From Thermogladius sp. (GTDB lineage: Archaea > Thermoproteota > Thermoprotei_A > Sulfolobales > Desulfurococcaceae), in NCBI GenBank assembly GCA_009904025.1, contig WYEE01000105.1, positions 1-9,364 on the forward strand: a DNA stretch of 9,364 bases. The letters run 5' to 3'. Made by a program: the position numbers and the translations under genes. Below, one piece after another: positions 6,828 through 9,364 of the stretch (position 1 is its first letter; each line of letters starts with the position of its first letter). The notes under the pieces are model-generated. The model ran no database searches and was not told the origin of the DNA. It saw only the letters and a list, made by a program, of their open reading frames with translations.

Positions 6828-7817
6828 ATGAAGCTGGGGGAGATCTCCGAGAAATCGTTTATTGAGGGAGTCCTGGCTAAATACCTAGCCGGGAAACCAG
6901 CGTTATCTCACCTGGAGTTCCCAGATGACGCCTCAGACTTCATCCCCCTAGCCCCGCGCACCGTAGTATCCGTTGACGCCTCCTCTATTGCCAGCGTGAA
7001 GCTGCCTTGGAGGAGTATGGGGGATGCTGCTTGGTCCATCGCCTCAGGTGCTGTGAGCGACCACGTCGCGAAAGCATCCAGGCCAGCCTACGCCTTCGTC
7101 TCGATGGGCCTAGCACCCGATATGAGCGTGGAGGAGGCTGAGTCTATTCTTGAGGGCTTGAACCAGGCTTTCACGCATTATGGTGTGAAATGGCTTGGGG
7201 GAGATACAAACAGGTCGGGCGACCCATGGATCTCTGTAACGATAGTAGGGTTTACCACGGCCAAGAAACCGCCCTCCAGGAGAGGGGCGAGAGAGGGCGA
7301 CATCCTCGTTGTGACAGGCAGGTACGGTGCCATGGGCTACGCCGTTGCTAGGGGGTTTGAGGAGGCTGCGAGGCAGACATGGGTAGTCGAGAACACGCGT
7401 AGACCCCTCGTGGACTTAAGGGTTGGGACGGTAATAGCGCTGAACTACAAGTCGGTCCACGCCAGCATGGATGTAAGCGATGGCCTAGGCTACACTCTCC
7501 TAGAAGTCGCGAGGTCGAGTAATGTCGGTTTGAAGATAAGGAGGCCACCCCTCCTGTACAAGGAGGTTTATGAGGTGTGCGATGGGAAACTCGAGTGCAT
7601 ATACGAGCTGGCGTTGAACGGGGGCGAGGAATACGGTGTAGTCATGGCTGTTGACAAAGATGGTTTAAAGAAAGTACTCGAGGACTTGGACTCATATGAC
7701 GTGGAGTACGAGGTTGTAGGAGAGGTCTCCAGCGGAGGGGGGTTAATTGTGGAGGGGCTGGCATCAACCCGGATCTACCGCTGGGACCAATTCGCCGGTT
7801 ACGTTAAGTACATTTAA
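6828..7817 (+). CDS. thiL: Thiamine-monophosphate kinase
   Basis: Phosphorylates thiamine monophosphate to thiamine diphosphate with ATP, the last step of cofactor synthesis, in the cytosol. The AIR-synthase/ThiL fold is seen throughout: PDDASD (32-37), VSVDAS (48-53), SGAVSDH (73-79), GGDTNRSGD (124-132), DVSDGL (215-220) and NGGEEYG (264-270), which supply the metal- and ATP-binding acidic residues. The usual VEGVHF after the first metal-site aspartate reads IASVKLPW, a variation that may be lineage-specific. Length is 329 residues, normal for ThiL. The reading frame opens at GTG 6801, but that codon lies only a few bases past the TATA element and so would precede the transcript; ATG 6828, preceded by GGTGTGGT and followed by KLGEISEKSF, is the better start. 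AIR synthase (PurM) and HypE/SelD relatives are less likely given the DVSDGL and NGGEEYG motifs. Confidence 0.9.
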   Translation: MKLGEISEKSFIEGVLAKYLAGKPALSHLEFPDDASDFIPLAPRTVVSVDASSIASVKLPWRSMGDAAWSIASGAVSDHVAKASRPAYAFVSMGLAPDMSVEEAESILEGLNQAFTHYGVKWLGGDTNRSGDPWISVTIVGFTTAKKPPSRRGAREGDILVVTGRYGAMGYAVARGFEEAARQTWVVENTRRPLVDLRVGTVIALNYKSVHASMDVSDGLGYTLLEVARSSNVGLKIRRPPLLYKEVYEVCDGKLECIYELALNGGEEYGVVMAVDKDGLKKVLEDLDSYDVEYEVVGEVSSGGGLIVEGLASTRIYRWDQFAGYVKYI

Positions 7818-7833
7818 CCTTTCTTGAAAAGGT
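7817..7833 (+). terminator. Possible weak terminator hairpin after thiL
   Basis: ACCTTT and AAAGGT form a six-base stem around the loop CTTGA, starting on the last base of the thiL stop codon. The left arm contains a short pyrimidine run. The stem is AT-rich and not followed by a T-tract, so its role as a terminator is weakly supported. Confidence 0.2.
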
Positions 7834-7859
7834 CTCGCATTACGAAGAGGATGATGCCC

Positions 7860-7870
7860 TGATTTAAAAC
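7860..7870 (+). promoter_or_regulatory. Putative TATA box of the MFS-like gene
   Basis: TGATTTAAAAC contains ATTTAAAA, a good archaeal TATA match centred near 7866. Initiation about 25 bases on, near 7890, would leave a leader of about 15 bases before the ATG at 7906. No strong SD precedes that ATG. An 8-bp palindrome, GGCATGCC (7871-7878), lies directly after the box. Confidence 0.45.
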
Positions 7871-7905
7871 GGCATGCCTCTCCAAGTTATTTTCTGGCTG
7901 GGATT

Positions 7906-9108
7906 ATGTGGCTCTACTTGGCTGGCTTATCGCTGGGTCTCCTCGGGGTCATGGATTTAATGGTGAACATAGTTGCAGTCAGGATTCTGGGTTTCAATCT
8001 CGTTGAGCTCGGGGTCCTGAACGCTGCTTGGACGATCGCAGTCATACCTTCTCTAAGACATGCGAACGCGCTGTCGAACGCCGGTTTAACCAGGAGGCCT
8101 GTCATCCTGGGTTTGACATCCCTGACCGTATTCATAGTGTTACTCTACGATACGGTGGTAGCGAGGAACATAACCCTAGTCTACCCAGCCTACATGCTAC
8201 ACGCTGTCGCTTACTCGTATATTAAGACGGGTTGCCAGACGGCTGTGCTGGAATCCTATCGGAGCAGTAGCTGGTCTTACTATAGTAGGAGGCTCTCGCA
8301 GTTCGCAGTCTTATCACAGGGCGTGGGATTGCTAGCTGTCTCCAGGGTTTGGAGTAGCTTATTTCAAGCGTGGAACTACCTGGCGCTATCCCTCGCGATC
8401 CTCCTGGTGAACGCGTCTTTGATGATGTTGATCCCACAACCCTCGCTGAGATTCGAGAGGATTCTAACTAGAATAGAACAGTACTTGAAGAAGGGTCTAA
8501 CACGTATACACGGCTATCTGACGGTCTCCAGCCTAGACTACGCGGATGGGGATAAGCTGAACATGACCGTTGACAGGTTTCTAGGTGAGGATGTCAGCAT
8601 ACCAGTCCTGGCTTTAGCCTTAGTGTCCTTTAGAGTTGGCAACGAGTACTTGTTCACACCTCTACCATACGTATTTATCTACTACATGGGTTTGAGGACC
8701 CCGGACGTAATAGCCTTATACGGGCTGGGCATGATCCTCGGGTTCGTAATAATGCTGGTCATGCCATCAAACGTCGCCAGCAAGGGCGCTCTATCCCTCT
8801 CAGTCTTGGCCAAGATCGCTGGCGTCGCCTCAATAGTGGTTTGGAGGCCTGTTTTAGCAGCTTCGTCAAGCCTCCTAGCCTTAATATATGTCTCGAACAT
8901 AGTCATAGACACGACTCTATACACGATATACATCCAGGCCACGAGCGGTAGCAACGTAGGCTTATACAGCATGGTCGCCGAGGCCTCAAGCCTCTTCGGC
9001 ACCTTGACATCAGGCTTAGTCATGGTGGCGCTGGGTTTAAACACGGCTCTCCTAGTACTAGTGGCGTTAAACCTGGCACCGCTCTTATTAATAGGGGAGA
9101 ATTGGTGA
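7906..9108 (+). CDS. MFS-like multi-pass membrane protein, unassigned substrate
   Basis: Integral membrane protein of 400 residues whose layout suggests a major facilitator transporter. Six hydrophobic segments (about 3-24, 34-50, 66-83, 92-108, 131-149, 155-176) are followed by a hydrophilic central loop (about 178-232, rich in R, K, D and E) and six more (about 234-260, 266-286, 297-314, 318-340, 354-375, 378-396). LSNAGLTRRPVILG (56-69) sits where MFS proteins have the loop 2-3 motif A and looks like a degenerate form of it. No substrate signature is recognised. It begins 88 bp after thiL behind its own TATA-like box, so a link to thiamine uptake is only speculation. It ends 14 bp from the convergent MscS stop. 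ATG at 7906 places the start immediately before the first helix. Confidence 0.65.
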   Translation: MWLYLAGLSLGLLGVMDLMVNIVAVRILGFNLVELGVLNAAWTIAVIPSLRHANALSNAGLTRRPVILGLTSLTVFIVLLYDTVVARNITLVYPAYMLHAVAYSYIKTGCQTAVLESYRSSSWSYYSRRLSQFAVLSQGVGLLAVSRVWSSLFQAWNYLALSLAILLVNASLMMLIPQPSLRFERILTRIEQYLKKGLTRIHGYLTVSSLDYADGDKLNMTVDRFLGEDVSIPVLALALVSFRVGNEYLFTPLPYVFIYYMGLRTPDVIALYGLGMILGFVIMLVMPSNVASKGALSLSVLAKIAGVASIVVWRPVLAASSSLLALIYVSNIVIDTTLYTIYIQATSGSNVGLYSMVAEASSLFGTLTSGLVMVALGLNTALLVLVALNLAPLLLIGENW

Positions 9109-9115
9109 GGTGGGG

Positions 9116-9120
9116 AAAAA
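9116..9120 (-). terminator. T-tract terminator of the MscS-family gene
   Basis: On the minus strand TTTTT begins two bases after the TAG stop of the channel gene, within the 14-bp gap to the convergent MFS-like gene. A U-tract at this place is the usual archaeal termination signal. Confidence 0.4.
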
Positions 9121-9122
9121 GT

Positions 9123-9364
9123 CTAGCTTGCCCTAGACCTGATTACAATCTTCTGCCCAACGATCATGGAGCTCGGTATCAACACGATTAAGCCATCCTT
9201 CCTCCGGGCAACCGTGAACATCGAGCCTATGTCTTCTACAACAACCTCGCTCTCACCGGCTACATCCACGACGTCCCCGATCCTAAACGGCCTAGCAAGC
9301 AGTATGAACATGCCTGCCACAGCCTGGCTGAGGACGTTCTGAGTAGCGAAGCCTACGACTAATC
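9123..9364 (-). CDS. MscS-family mechanosensitive channel, C-terminal part (5' end beyond the window)
   Basis: Carboxy-terminal 80 residues of a small-conductance mechanosensitive channel, which opens under membrane tension to release solutes on hypo-osmotic shock. The frame stays open to the window edge and reads VVGFATQNVLSQAVAGMFIL, the pore-lining TM3 of MscS, then LLARPFRIGDVVDV entering the beta domain, with DGLIVLIPSSMIVGQKIVI matching the beta-domain strand that in E. coli MscS reads DGKIIVIPNGKIIAGNII. An internal ATG at 9320 falls inside TM3 and is not the start. The protein stops only about eight residues after that strand, so the C-terminal alpha/beta cage domain of classical MscS is missing. 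Downstream sequence in the other frames does not resemble the missing part, which argues against a recent frameshift. Confidence 0.85.
   Translation of the reverse strand, partial: LVVGFATQNVLSQAVAGMFILLARPFRIGDVVDVAGESEVVVEDIGSMFTVARRKDGLIVLIPSSMIVGQKIVIRSRAS

Noticed and set aside
7848..7864. C/D box small RNA suggested by GATGATG followed by CTGA
   Set aside because: The C-like box precedes the CTGA by only a few bases, leaving no room for a guide sequence, and no second box pair was found in the intergenic region.
7871..7878. Palindrome GGCATGCC between the TATA box and start of the MFS-like gene
   Set aside because: Only 8 bp, does not extend on either side, and such short palindromes are expected by chance; noted with the promoter only.
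9123..9320. A separate 65-residue small protein starting at ATG 9320
   Set aside because: The frame continues upstream without a stop and the upstream residues are the MscS pore helix, so the ATG is internal to a truncated larger gene.

Overview
The window reads as an ordinary, densely packed chromosomal segment of a hyperthermophilic archaeon, most likely a crenarchaeote of the Desulfurococcales type. Reasons: an archaeal-style Elp3 and ThiL; GTG and TTG starts beside ATG; GAGGTG-type Shine-Dalgarno (SD) sequences; short AT-rich TATA-like boxes close to start codons; heavy use of AGG/AGA for arginine and of TAG-containing words; and very short intergenic gaps, the longest 88 bp. The genus cannot be fixed from the sequence alone. 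No tRNA, rRNA, CRISPR array, insertion sequence or phage gene is visible, and there is no gene-free stretch above 300 bases.

Layout from left to right. A GT2 glycosyltransferase of the egghead/beta-mannosyltransferase type (+) follows a TATA-like box and a 13-bp inverted repeat. It is followed on the same strand by an iron-type alcohol dehydrogenase starting at TTG. That gene runs convergently, 15 bp apart, into a leftward three-gene block whose transcription order is Wzx-type flippase, MoeA-like molybdopterin molybdenumtransferase, then Elp3 tRNA-U34 carboxymethyl synthase. A 72-bp divergent region with one nearly symmetrical TATA element separates the flippase from thiL (thiamine-phosphate kinase, +). 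After thiL comes an unassigned 12-helix MFS-like membrane protein (+). The right edge holds the C-terminal part of a MscS-family channel (-), convergent with the MFS gene and cut by the window end.

Functionally the genes are a mix of housekeeping and envelope roles: cofactor biosynthesis (thiL, moeA-like), tRNA wobble modification (elp3), surface-glycan synthesis and export (GT2, flippase), a dehydrogenase, a putative transporter and an osmotic safety valve. The GT2 and the flippase could serve the same lipid-linked glycan pathway, but they are not in one operon.

I see no convincing new multi-gene system. The most notable points are an Elp3 with a very short N-terminus and a CX3CX2C cluster motif, a MoeA with altered active-site signatures, a MscS that stops right after the beta domain, and a symmetrical bidirectional promoter element.
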